From a virus: a DNA stretch of 31,411 nt. The position numbers and the translations under genes are program-made. The DNA lies in IMG/VR virus record IMGVR_UViG_3300027736_000158, positions 1 through 31,411 of that record. One strand, given 5' to 3'. This document shows, in pieces, positions 7,221 through 14,168 of the stretch (positions are counted from its first letter, which is position 1; every line of letters starts with the position of its first letter). Under the pieces are notes generated by a model. It was not told where the DNA came from. It worked only from the letters and a program-made list of their open reading frames with translations, and ran no database searches.

Positions 7221-8064
7221 ATACCCCATTTATATCATTAGCAAAGGCCGGTGGGAAAGTCGCCTTACAGCAAAAGCTTTAGATAAAATTGCCGTACCTT
7301 ACCGCATTGTAATCGAGCCACAAGAATACGAACAATATTCTTCTGTTATTTCACCAAGAAAAATCATTGTCCTTCCATTTTCAAATCTTGGCCAAGGGGG
7401 TATCCCAGCACGGAACTTTGTGCTGGAACATTCTATCTCCGAGGGAGCTGCATTTCATTGGATCCTTGACGACAACATTCGGGCTTTTCGACGATACAAT
7501 AACGACAAGAAATACCTAGTAACCTCTGGCACAGTCTTTAAGTGCGCCGAAGACTTTGTAGAACGATACACAAACGTCGGGCTGGCAGGGTTTCAATACA
7601 GTAGCTTCATGGCATACAATCGCCAAAAACGTCCCTTCACATTAAACTGTCGTATATATAGTTGCATCCTCATTAACAATTCAATCGGCATGAAATGGGA
7701 AGGTCGATATAATGAAGACAGCGACCTATCCATTCGTTGTTTAAAGAACGGTTGGTGCACTATTCTGTTTAATGCGTTTCTCCAGGACAAGGCCGCAACA
7801 ATGACCATGAAGGGCGGAAACACCGATACACTTTACAATACTGGAGACAACCGCAGGGAGTTTGCCGAAAGTTTGAAACGTAAGCACCCAGATTGCGTTG
7901 AAGTAATTTGGAGGTTTAAAAGATGGCATCACTTAATACAGTATGACAAAATAAATCGACCGACTCTCCATAGAAATGATTGCATTTCTGTTAACCCCGG
8001 AATAGATGAATACGGCATGGTATTAAGCGAAGACGCCGCCAAGGAGGGCAACGGCCAGCCATGA
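7210..8064 (+). CDS. TET-associated-type glycosyltransferase
   Basis: This 284-residue GT-A-like glycosyltransferase resembles the TET-associated glycosyltransferase (TAGT) group of phages. Marks are the N-terminal strand YIISKGRW (8-15), IEPQEYEQY (35-43), PARNFVLEH (66-74), a DxD-like metal site ILDDN (85-89) and the acidic EDSDLS (169-174). TAGT enzymes are thought to put sugars on modified bases in phage DNA; no TET/JBP oxygenase is seen in this window, so the acceptor is unknown. The ATG at 7210 lies 11 bases inside the previous gene. The gene is AT-rich until about 8030, where composition reverts within the last residues (DAAKEGNGQP), which are encoded by the right copy of the 17-bp direct repeat. 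Confidence 0.85.
   Translation: MNPKYPIYIISKGRWESRLTAKALDKIAVPYRIVIEPQEYEQYSSVISPRKIIVLPFSNLGQGGIPARNFVLEHSISEGAAFHWILDDNIRAFRRYNNDKKYLVTSGTVFKCAEDFVERYTNVGLAGFQYSSFMAYNRQKRPFTLNCRIYSCILINNSIGMKWEGRYNEDSDLSIRCLKNGWCTILFNAFLQDKAATMTMKGGNTDTLYNTGDNRREFAESLKRKHPDCVEVIWRFKRWHHLIQYDKINRPTLHRNDCISVNPGIDEYGMVLSEDAAKEGNGQP
8033..8049 (+). repeat. Right 17-bp direct repeat flanking the glycosyltransferase cassette
   Basis: This is an exact copy of 6917-6933, read in the same frame (again giving AAKEG) at the very end of the glycosyltransferase gene. Its AAGGAGG lies about 13 bases before the next start at 8061. The AT-rich composition ends at this repeat. Confidence 0.9.
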
Positions 8065-8216
8065 CCCGCAAACAGAAGCGACGCCCTGAGCGTCTGAGAC
8101 CCGGCCTCAAGCAGCAGACGCCGGTCGAGGTTAAGGCCACCGCCCGCGAACTGGCAGAGCACCGCAAGCGCTGGGAGTACCTGTTCAGCCTTAACGTCTG
8201 GAAGCCTACCCGATGA
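8061..8216 (+). CDS. Very small basic protein
   Basis: This is a 51-residue ORF beginning MTRKQKRRPERLRPG with an extremely basic N-terminus and a helical C-terminal half (ARELAEHRKRWEYLF). It is linked by ATGA overlaps to the glycosyltransferase before and the next gene after, and has an upstream AAGGAGG. It may bind nucleic acid through charge. It would be the gene that originally followed the coiled-coil gene before the cassette entered. Confidence 0.6.
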   Translation: MTRKQKRRPERLRPGLKQQTPVEVKATARELAEHRKRWEYLFSLNVWKPTR

Positions 8217-8569
8217 CCACCCCCTATAACTCTCACTCCTCGGCGATCAGTGCGATGAATAACCTAATAGATAAGCACGTCCCGCTTAGGGAAGCCGCCC
8301 TGCATGAGCATTACATGAAGGCCGATGAGACGCGCGCGCTGCTCAAGGCGATGGGTTGCTGGCCCGCCAAGACTGGCCGTCCCTCTGAGGTCAGGGGCAA
8401 GAAGCCCAAGAACGGCAAGACCGCCAGCGAGAAGGGGCGAGAAGCCTATGAATGGGCGCGCAAGAATAACGCCACTTATACCGAGGCCGCCGAACGGTTC
8501 CGCATCTCCGCCGACTCTATCCACTCCTACCGCCAATACCGCAAACTCCCTAAACTAAAAACTAAATGA
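8213..8569 (+). CDS. Small DNA-binding-like protein
   Basis: This is a 118-residue protein with a helical N-terminal part, a basic Lys/Gly-rich linker (about residues 55-75) and a C-terminal helix-turn-helix-like segment (NATYTEAAERFRISADSIHS). DNA binding is inferred from that segment and the high charge. It begins and ends in ATGA overlaps within the rightward block. Confidence 0.6.
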   Translation: MTTPYNSHSSAISAMNNLIDKHVPLREAALHEHYMKADETRALLKAMGCWPAKTGRPSEVRGKKPKNGKTASEKGREAYEWARKNNATYTEAAERFRISADSIHSYRQYRKLPKLKTK

Positions 8570-8733
8570 ACCCCGACTACTACGAAGACGAACTGACCAG
8601 GCTCCGGCTACGGCTGCATGAGGCCGAACTCCAGCGCGATGCCTTCAAAGCGATGGCCACGCACGTCCTGAAGGACCTAATCCGCGAGGTGCTGACTGAA
8701 CAGGCTGGCGTTACCAATCACCCCAATGGCTAA
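8566..8733 (+). CDS. Very small helical protein
   Basis: This is a 55-residue acidic helical protein (MNPDYYEDELTRLRLRLHEA) with heptad-like Leu spacing, possibly a short coiled coil. It starts in an ATGA overlap and overlaps the next gene by eight bases. Its position in a gap that would otherwise be empty, between tightly packed genes, supports it being coding. Function unknown. Confidence 0.55.
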   Translation: MNPDYYEDELTRLRLRLHEAELQRDAFKAMATHVLKDLIREVLTEQAGVTNHPNG

Positions 8734-9052
8734 CCGCGCACAATACGGATCGGTTCAGGCGGCAGTCATCGCCGGGCATGAACATTGTATGTCGGTCAAT
8801 GACATCGCCAAGCACACGGGTTTCAATATGCGGTCAATCCGTTCGGCAGCTGAGGACCTGTCCGTAGTCCTGCGCCGTGAGCGTAAGCCGTTCGGCTCGG
8901 CCAAGGCGCTGGTCTTCGAGGCCCATGCTCAGGGGATGACCGTCCCGCAACTGGCAGAGGCATCAGGGTTTAGCCGTCACACGCTCTACACTGCTCTGCG
9001 TCGCTACGGCCTAGCCCTTCCACGTGCCCGCCAAGGCCGTTTGACCCCATGA
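8726..9052 (+). CDS. Double helix-turn-helix DNA-binding protein
   Basis: This is a 108-residue protein with two helix-turn-helix-like units in tandem: MSVNDIAKHTGFNMRSI (about 22-38) and MTVPQLAEASGFSRHTL (about 71-87). The duplicated layout suggests binding to two adjacent half-sites and a role as regulator. It overlaps the small upstream gene by eight bases and the lysozyme-like gene by four (ATGA), so it may be made together with the lysis enzyme. Target unknown. Confidence 0.65.
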   Translation: MANRAQYGSVQAAVIAGHEHCMSVNDIAKHTGFNMRSIRSAAEDLSVVLRRERKPFGSAKALVFEAHAQGMTVPQLAEASGFSRHTLYTALRRYGLALPRARQGRLTP

Positions 9053-9522
9053 GTCTAGTCCTAGCCCTATCAGCCGCCCTGCTCGCCTCTGAGGCCATCC
9101 CAGAGGCTGTCGTGCAAGCGGTCGAACAGGTCGAGTCCTCTGGGCGTGGGTCTAAGACTCCAGATGGTGACGGTGGCAAGGCTATCGGATGCCTACAGTG
9201 GCACTCGGTAGCGTGGAAAGATTGCTCGGCTATCCGGCTCAAGGCGGGGCTGGCCGTCTACCCCTATGCCGACGCAGCAGTACCGACGAAGGCGCGCGAG
9301 TATGCCCGGACCTGGCTGACGGTGCTCAAGGTTAGGCTGGCTGAGGAGATTGGCCGACAGCCGTTCCCCGGTGAAATCTGGCTGGCATGGAATCTTGGCT
9401 GGTCTGGGTTTCAGCGCTATGGCTTTAGCTGGGCGCACGTCTCACGCGTCAAATTCGACAAGGCTAGGCAGGTAAACACCGTGGCTTGGGGCTTGCCAAA
9501 GCGGCCTGCCGTCTCAAGGTAA
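9049..9522 (+). CDS. Secreted lysozyme-like (lytic transglycosylase-type) enzyme
   Basis: This 157-residue protein probably cleaves the glycan strands of peptidoglycan. It opens with a hydrophobic signal-like segment (MSLVLALSAALLASEA). The fold cues are those of the lysozyme/SLT superfamily: a helix ending in VES with the candidate catalytic Glu at 29, then AIGCLQW (45-51, like the SLT AIGLMQ motif) and LAWNLGWSGFQRY (112-124, like the AYNAG-x-x-x-V/Y motif). Signal-mediated export would make it holin-independent or a SAR-type endolysin. It is the last gene of the rightward block and faces a hairpin region. The holin candidates lie far away on the other strand. Confidence 0.65.
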   Translation: MSLVLALSAALLASEAIPEAVVQAVEQVESSGRGSKTPDGDGGKAIGCLQWHSVAWKDCSAIRLKAGLAVYPYADAAVPTKAREYARTWLTVLKVRLAEEIGRQPFPGEIWLAWNLGWSGFQRYGFSWAHVSRVKFDKARQVNTVAWGLPKRPAVSR

Positions 9523-9526
9523 TAGG

Positions 9527-9605
9527 CGAAGCCCGGATAATTCAATTGTGCGGGATCGCAACTGAGGTGCTGTTCGGGCTTCGGGCCATCCGCAAGGGTG
9601 GCCCT
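9527..9605. terminator. Convergent hairpin region, probable bidirectional terminator
   Basis: This lies between two converging genes. CGAAGCCCG (9527-9535) pairs with CGGGCTTCG (9575-9583), and a second hairpin GGGCCA ... TGGCCC with extra CC/GG pairs spans 9584-9604, directly beside the stop codon of the minus-strand gene. U-tracts are weak, so the termination call rests on the convergent layout and the stems. Confidence 0.5.
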
Positions 9606-10102
9606 TACCGTTTAGCGAACAGGCGGTCTAACTCGGTCTTCTTATAGTAAGCGTTCTGGTGCAAGCCGATGATGCCCCTAGGTGTCTTATAATACTTAGG
9701 CTTAAGGCCAGCCCTAGCGATGCGGCCACGTAGGGCCACGTCAGAGACCCTAATTGATAGGCAGTAGTCTACGACCCTTACCCAGCCTTTTGGCACGGTG
9801 TCAGCCTGATGGGCAAACAGCCCTTCGGATGCTTCCCGGATAGAGCGGTATGGCGAGACAGGCTTATAGACGTAGGCTTTGTGGCACTGCCCAGTCTTAG
9901 CCTTAAACTGGTGGGCCTTGCGTTCCAGCAGTCCACGACGGAACAGATCGTAAGCCCTGGACGAAGCGTTGCGGGTGTAGGCCATGCGTAGCTCGACGCG
10001 GATATCGTCCACAGTTGAGAACCCGGCGGGGCAAGGGTGGTCCTCGGCGCTGGCCGTCAGTTCCCGCATAAGGCGGGCTAAGATATCGGCAGGGTTGCTC
10101 AT
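9605..10102 (-). CDS. Probable DNA-binding protein with two helical domains
   Basis: This is a 165-residue protein; start 10102 is in an ATGA overlap with the upstream phosphoesterase gene. The N-terminal half (about 20-80) reads like a winged helix (TVDDIRVELRMAYTRNAS, then RGLLERKAHQFKAKTG). The C-terminal 50 residues (VSDVALRGRIARAGLKPKYY and GIIGLHQNAYYKK) look like a second small DNA-binding fold. It is the last gene of its leftward operon and may regulate the phage or act with the recombination genes. No family assigned. Confidence 0.6.
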   Translation of the reverse strand: MSNPADILARLMRELTASAEDHPCPAGFSTVDDIRVELRMAYTRNASSRAYDLFRRGLLERKAHQFKAKTGQCHKAYVYKPVSPYRSIREASEGLFAHQADTVPKGWVRVVDYCLSIRVSDVALRGRIARAGLKPKYYKTPRGIIGLHQNAYYKKTELDRLFAKR

Positions 10103-10860
10103 ACGTTGATGCGCCAAGGTTGCCCGGCTAGTTCCTGCGGGTGAACGTAGAGGGTAGGCACAATGAGGTCGTCGGCGTACTCGCCATAGCAGATGGCCTG
10201 ACCCCATGAGAACGTTTTGCGGCGGCTGTTAGCGTAGTCCATGCAGGCCATGCGCGTGAGCGTTCCGACATTGATGCCGGTGGGTGCATCGTCGCGGCGT
10301 CCTTTGGCTATACCAGGGGAATGGGTATGGCCGAAAATGACCACCGAGACACCTCCCTTACAATACATCTCAGCCATGTCGCGGCAGGCGTTCTCGTTGT
10401 AGATGGAGCCGTGCGTAATTAGTCCGTTACCGATGCGGGAGCCTTCCCATATCCCCCGGTAAGGGATTTGCTTGGCCTTTAACTTCTGGCAGTGCTGTTG
10501 AATCTGCACGATCAGGAGACGCGCACACTCGGACACGACCTCATTAGTGGACTGAGCCAAGCGGAACAGGCGCGCCTCATGGTTGCCGTCATGCACGACT
10601 AACTCTAGGTCCTTATAGGCTTTCAGCTGCTCAAGGAAGTTAAGGCCCTCTTCAACGTCAGGGGCCAGCGGGTCGCCGTCGCCCTTGCCCCCGCCCATCA
10701 AAGGGGAGAGGTCCGTATAGTCTCCTGCATGGTCGAAGCGATGTGGACGGAACGCCTTAATAAAATCAGTCACCCCTTTCTGGGCAGATGGGTCAATAAA
10801 ATGTCCGTGCGAGCACGACACTACGGCAAACCGCTTCCACTTTCTAACGATGTTGCTCAT
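10099..10860 (-). CDS. Calcineurin-like metallophosphoesterase
   Basis: This is a 253-residue enzyme with the metal-binding signatures of the family: an SHGH segment (17-20) where DxH is usual, a GDYTD at 46-50 (normally GDxxD/GDxx), DGNHE at 91-95 and GHTH at 177-180. Family members hydrolyse phosphoesters with two metal ions. Phage versions act on nucleotides, 2',3'-cyclic ends or DNA ends, so the substrate is open. Start 10860 overlaps the kinase gene by four bases (ATGA), suggesting a coupled nucleotide or DNA-end processing role with that kinase. The first motif deviates from the consensus. Confidence 0.8.
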   Translation of the reverse strand: MSNIVRKWKRFAVVSCSHGHFIDPSAQKGVTDFIKAFRPHRFDHAGDYTDLSPLMGGGKGDGDPLAPDVEEGLNFLEQLKAYKDLELVVHDGNHEARLFRLAQSTNEVVSECARLLIVQIQQHCQKLKAKQIPYRGIWEGSRIGNGLITHGSIYNENACRDMAEMYCKGGVSVVIFGHTHSPGIAKGRRDDAPTGINVGTLTRMACMDYANSRRKTFSWGQAICYGEYADDLIVPTLYVHPQELAGQPWRINV

Positions 10861-11477
10861 CGGTAGAGGCTCATTGACTGCGTGAACTTGCGCGCCCACT
10901 GGCTAATCAGCTCGACGGAGCCATCGGCAAAGCCGACCTGCAGAGCGTTGTCCCTGGCGAAGTAACCGCGAGCGGCCATCAGTCCAATGGACTCGGCCTC
11001 GGCGTTGTTGGCTGGAACGTTGCCACCGCGCTCAATGTAGATCGGCACGTAACACCAACCGCGCTTGATGCACAGGGCCTCAAGCTTCTGGTACTCGTTG
11101 GCGTAGCGTAGGTCAGGGATAAGGACTACGGAGCCGGTGCTGTCAGAGTCGGCCACGGTCTCGTCTGCCCAGGTGTTCATGTGCTCGACGACTTTATCCA
11201 CCCATACGTTCGGGTTCTGGCTCCGGCAGTATTCTCCGTAGGCTACGAGCAAGGGGCGAAGTGCTGCCTTCTTAGCGGTGTCCTCGGTAAAGACATCAAC
11301 CTTTAGGCCAGCCGCTGTAAGCGATGCCTGCAGGGAGTGCTTCAGGTCATCGGCGAACTTCATCACGATGACGGAATATCCGGGTTCGTCCTGCTCCAGA
11401 TGGTCGAAGATAGCATCGGCCAAAGTGTCCTTGCCCGCCCTTGCAAATCCCGCGATGGGGATAACAACGTGTCGCAT
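10857..11477 (-). CDS. Deoxynucleoside monophosphate kinase-like enzyme
   Basis: This is a 206-residue P-loop kinase. The loop GFARAGKDTLAD (GxxxxGKDT, residues 10-18) followed by a helix and FADDLKHSL closely resembles phage dNMP kinases of the T4 gene 1 type, which phosphorylate dGMP, dTMP and hydroxymethyl-dCMP for DNA synthesis. It lies downstream of a terminator that separates it from the recT-like gene. It is first in a three-gene cluster with a metallophosphoesterase and a DNA-binding protein. A link with base modification by the glycosyltransferase is only a suggestion. Confidence 0.75.
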   Translation of the reverse strand: MRHVVIPIAGFARAGKDTLADAIFDHLEQDEPGYSVIVMKFADDLKHSLQASLTAAGLKVDVFTEDTAKKAALRPLLVAYGEYCRSQNPNVWVDKVVEHMNTWADETVADSDSTGSVVLIPDLRYANEYQKLEALCIKRGWCYVPIYIERGGNVPANNAEAESIGLMAARGYFARDNALQVGFADGSVELISQWARKFTQSMSLYR

Positions 11478-11511
11478 GGGTAGACTTTCTCACCCTACAT
11501 CTGCACCTATG

Positions 11512-11547
11512 CAAACAATAAGGCCGACCCCCTTACGAGAGTCGGCC
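11512..11547 (-). terminator. Intrinsic terminator after the RecT gene
   Basis: On the minus strand GGCCGAC (11547-11541) pairs with GTCGGCC (11528-11522) around a 12-base loop and is followed by TTATTGTTTG. It lies 26 bases past the RecT stop and before the kinase start, so it would end or attenuate the ligase-exonuclease-RecT transcript. Confidence 0.75.
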
Positions 11548-11573
11548 CGGCTACACTGCACCCCTGAGTTAGC

Positions 11574-12356
11574 CTAAATGTCTATCGGTTCGTCGGCGGT
11601 AGCGATGGCCTCGACCTCAGTAGCCTTGGCCTTCTTCACTGCTTCCTTGATGGCCTCAGCTGCGGGCTGGACTGGCTGGCCTTCAACCGTGCGGTGTCCG
11701 TACTCAGCCTCGTTGTCCTTGTGGATGGCTTCCTGCACGTCACGCGGCAAGCGGGGGAGCCACTTGGCAAGGCGCTTAAATGCGGTCTTCTTCCACATCT
11801 CCATTGGGTAAGTCGCCCAAGGGCCGGACGCACCGGAACGGCTGGCCTTACGGATGGCCTCCACTTCTGCTTTGCTCATCTGAATGGCGGCAGTCTCACC
11901 GTCCTTAAAGCGAACCATGGCGTAGACCGCGTAGGCTTCGCCACGATCCTTGGACAAGTCCACGACGTGCTCTTCGACTTTGCCTAGGTTGAACCGGTAA
12001 TTATCATTCTGGCAGACGATGTCGGCGTGGATGTGAGCCACTTCGCCGGAGCGCATGACCAGAGCGAGGATGCCCTTATAGTCGAACTGCAGGGTGGCGT
12101 CGTTGCCGTAGGGGATGAGGTGGGCATGGTGGCCGTCAGGCATCAGACCCCACTGCGCTGCTTGCAGGATGACCGAGGCCACGCTGGAGGGAGTGCAATC
12201 CCACAGCTTCGGGTTCTTGTTACAGGCGGTGATAACGCAGCGCATAAAGCGAGACGCGTCGTCGGCGTTGGGGAGGGCCTTAGCGACCTGCTCCTGGAGG
12301 GACTGCGAGCGGACAAGCTCGATGGTGTTCTTTGGCTGGACTGCGGGTGTGCTCAT
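11574..12356 (-). CDS. recT: RecT-family single-strand annealing protein
   Basis: This 260-residue annealase promotes pairing of complementary single strands during phage recombination. It shows the RecT pattern: a helical N-terminus, then LWDCTPSSVASVILQAAQWGL (at its core CTPSSVASVIL), HAHLIPYGNDATLQFDYKG, a central strand region and the C-terminal PMEMWKKTAFKRLAKWLP block. The acidic Thr/Glu tail may bind SSB. It is directly downstream of a RecE-like exonuclease, the usual partner. The leader TAACCCTTCCCACT resembles the recurrent C-rich start box, and its first 12 bases (ATGAGCACACCC) match those of the ligase gene. Confidence 0.93.
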   Translation of the reverse strand: MSTPAVQPKNTIELVRSQSLQEQVAKALPNADDASRFMRCVITACNKNPKLWDCTPSSVASVILQAAQWGLMPDGHHAHLIPYGNDATLQFDYKGILALVMRSGEVAHIHADIVCQNDNYRFNLGKVEEHVVDLSKDRGEAYAVYAMVRFKDGETAAIQMSKAEVEAIRKASRSGASGPWATYPMEMWKKTAFKRLAKWLPRLPRDVQEAIHKDNEAEYGHRTVEGQPVQPAAEAIKEAVKKAKATEVEAIATADEPIDI

Positions 12357-12367
12357 AGTGGGAAGGG

Positions 12368-13156
12368 TTAGACGTTAAACTTGGAGAGGTCCACTTCGAT
12401 GACACCGGGGCCGGTCTTGTGGGGCCAAGCCTGCGGATCAGCGCCGAGCGTGGTCTGGTAAGCGGCCATCAGGTCGAGGCCCTTACGGTAGCGACGGCGT
12501 CCGACTTCGATATCGGCTTCGGTCATTACGAACACTTGGACGAAAATCTCTGGGGCTTCCTTGCCCTCGATAGCGATGAAGGCAAAGCCTGTAGGTTTCT
12601 TGCCGGTAGCGATTTCGATGCCGTCAGTATACATGGCCGACTGGCGGTCGTAGCCAAACTCCCAGCAGCTGCGCCTAAAAGCAAAGTGCTCAATGGATGG
12701 CGTTGTTTTTGCATCTACGATTAGGCCGTCCTCGCGGTAACGGTCTGGTCGGCAGCGCATCTCGATGCCGGTGATAGGGTCAGTCCAGAAGAACGAAGCC
12801 TCGTTGACGCCTTCACCTGAGAGCAGGGTAGAAGCCTCAGTGTCCTCCTGCACGGCCTTGGCAATGTTGCAGAGTTGGACGTACTCGTCGTGGCTTACGA
12901 TCTCCTTGCCAATGCTTGCCATTTCAAACTCCTCTTCGCGGGCCTTGGCTCCCTTGCCCTTGTCGAGTCCTTCGGGCATCACGGCCCATTCGGAGCCGAC
13001 GAGCTGAGGCTCGAGGATGATAGTGTGGACAAGCGAACCCCAGCGAAGGGAAGGGGTCTTCTTGCGGGGGGTGTTCATAAGTCGGGGAGACTCAAGGAAG
13101 CGGGACAGTTTTGAGTTACTGACCGCCGGGCTGGCGTGGTATTCTTTGTTGTTCAT
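12368..13156 (-). CDS. RecE-like PD-(D/E)XK exonuclease
   Basis: This 262-residue nuclease probably resects double-stranded ends 5' to 3' to feed the RecT annealase. It has the RecE C-terminal/DUF3799 style: LSRFLESP near the N-terminus, RWGSLVHTIILEP (38-50) with a conserved His, a Glu in EAS near 119, and the active-site string CRPDRY ... IVDAKTT with Asp148 and Lys150. The start at 13156 (MNNKEYHASP) is chosen because it follows CCCCCGCAC, the recurrent leader box. The ORF is open further upstream, but that extension overlaps the ligase gene in another frame. Confidence 0.88.
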   Translation of the reverse strand: MNNKEYHASPAVSNSKLSRFLESPRLMNTPRKKTPSLRWGSLVHTIILEPQLVGSEWAVMPEGLDKGKGAKAREEEFEMASIGKEIVSHDEYVQLCNIAKAVQEDTEASTLLSGEGVNEASFFWTDPITGIEMRCRPDRYREDGLIVDAKTTPSIEHFAFRRSCWEFGYDRQSAMYTDGIEIATGKKPTGFAFIAIEGKEAPEIFVQVFVMTEADIEVGRRRYRKGLDLMAAYQTTLGADPQAWPHKTGPGVIEVDLSKFNV

Positions 13157-13184
13157 GTGCGGGGGAAAGGGGTGGGCGTTACTC

Positions 13185-14072
13185 TCACTTGTCGCCTCGG
13201 ATACGAGGGTGACGCATGGAGCCATCGGGCGTCTTGCTCTGGAATGTGACCTCAAGCCAGGAGCCGATGACGGTGTCTCGGTTCGCCCAGATCGTGGCGC
13301 GCTGTTCGTCAGTGAAGCCACCGCCCACGCGGATAAGGCGACCATTGTTCTCGACGACCACGTGGCCCATCGTGCCAGCCAGACGGCCTTCGCCTTCATG
13401 GACTGAGACTACCGGGCAGTCCTCGGCGTCGACGGCCTTGACCTTAAGCCAAGCCGATGAGCGCTTGCCCTGAGCGTAAGGGGCGTCTGCGTCCTTAATC
13501 ATGGCTCCCTCAAAACCCTGAGAGACGAAGCGACGGAACGCATCGTTAGGAGAGATGCCCATGAAGGACTCGACCAGTTGGACTTTGTCGGAATAAGTGA
13601 AGCAAGCCATCAAGGTGCGGCGCTCACGGTAGGTTCCGACATCGTCGGGAACGTCAAGCAGCCAGAGGAACGCGTCCTCGGCAGGGTCGTTAGAGCGGAG
13701 AGCACCGACAGAGTCGTAGAAGTCAGCGCCGGATACGGCCTCACAGTCGAAAGTAAACACGCCGTGCTTGCTGGCAGTGTCAGCGAACCATGCGCCAAGG
13801 TGAGCGATGGACGGAAGCGGGTTGCCGTTGCGGGTCTTCATGGCGACGGCCAGAGTCTGGCGGCAGACTTCCACGATCACGCGGACTCCGTCAATCTTCG
13901 GCTCAACGGCGTAGGACTCAGGCGTGATGCCCTTGTAGGGGCGGGCAAGCATAGCTTGGGACAGCGGGGCCTTGGGTTCACGGCGAGGGCCAACGCGGAA
14001 CTGCGGCTGGCTCTCAATCATGTTGAAGATATACGCGTACAGGTCGGCGTTCGGGTCGGAGGGTGTGCTCAT
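13185..14072 (-). CDS. ATP-dependent DNA ligase
   Basis: This 295-residue nucleotidyltransferase seals nicks. Motif I is EPKIDGVR, with the adenylated Lys at 59; motif IV is EGAMIK (188-193), motif V is WLKVK (208-212), and a short OB-fold follows to the C-terminus. It is small, as phage minimal ligases are. ATG 14072 is preferred to one at 14105 because it follows the box TATCCCGCACAAC and shares its first 12 bases with the RecT gene start. It leads the ligase-exonuclease-RecT series, a sensible end-repair and recombination set. Confidence 0.92.
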   Translation of the reverse strand: MSTPSDPNADLYAYIFNMIESQPQFRVGPRREPKAPLSQAMLARPYKGITPESYAVEPKIDGVRVIVEVCRQTLAVAMKTRNGNPLPSIAHLGAWFADTASKHGVFTFDCEAVSGADFYDSVGALRSNDPAEDAFLWLLDVPDDVGTYRERRTLMACFTYSDKVQLVESFMGISPNDAFRRFVSQGFEGAMIKDADAPYAQGKRSSAWLKVKAVDAEDCPVVSVHEGEGRLAGTMGHVVVENNGRLIRVGGGFTDEQRATIWANRDTVIGSWLEVTFQSKTPDGSMRHPRIRGDK

Positions 14073-14076
14073 GTTG

Positions 14077-14095
14077 TGCGGGATAGGCAAGGTAT
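14077..14095 (-). promoter_or_regulatory. C-rich leader box before the ligase start
   Basis: Read on the minus strand this is ATACCTTGCCTATCCCGCA, ending four bases before the ATG at 14072. It matches the leader element found before several other genes (CCTTxCC then CCCGCA). It has no Shine-Dalgarno character. Confidence 0.5.
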
Positions 14096-14109
14096 GCCCG
14101 GCCATGAGT

Positions 14110-14135
14110 GCTCCGTCAAGGGGGAATCAGCCCCC
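14110..14135 (-). terminator. Weak hairpin after the membrane-gene cluster
   Basis: On the minus strand GGGGG and CCCCC pair around CTGATT (within 14114-14129), about 40 bases past the stop of the last lysis-region gene. There is no U-tract, so it is at best a weak or factor-assisted terminator between the late genes and the ligase operon. Confidence 0.35.
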
Positions 14136-14168
14136 TGCTTAGAATCCCCTAGGAGGTGGGGGTAGGGG

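Noticed and set aside
6917-8049. Insertion sequence or mobile intron carrying the glycosyltransferase
   Set aside because: No transposase, terminal inverted repeats or homing endonuclease is present between the direct repeats; only the two cargo genes fill the interval.
12368-13399. Longer N-terminus for the exonuclease (start at 13399)
   Set aside because: The extra 81 residues are Ser/Arg/Pro-rich and overlap the ligase coding end, while the start at 13156 has a leader box and a typical family N-terminus.
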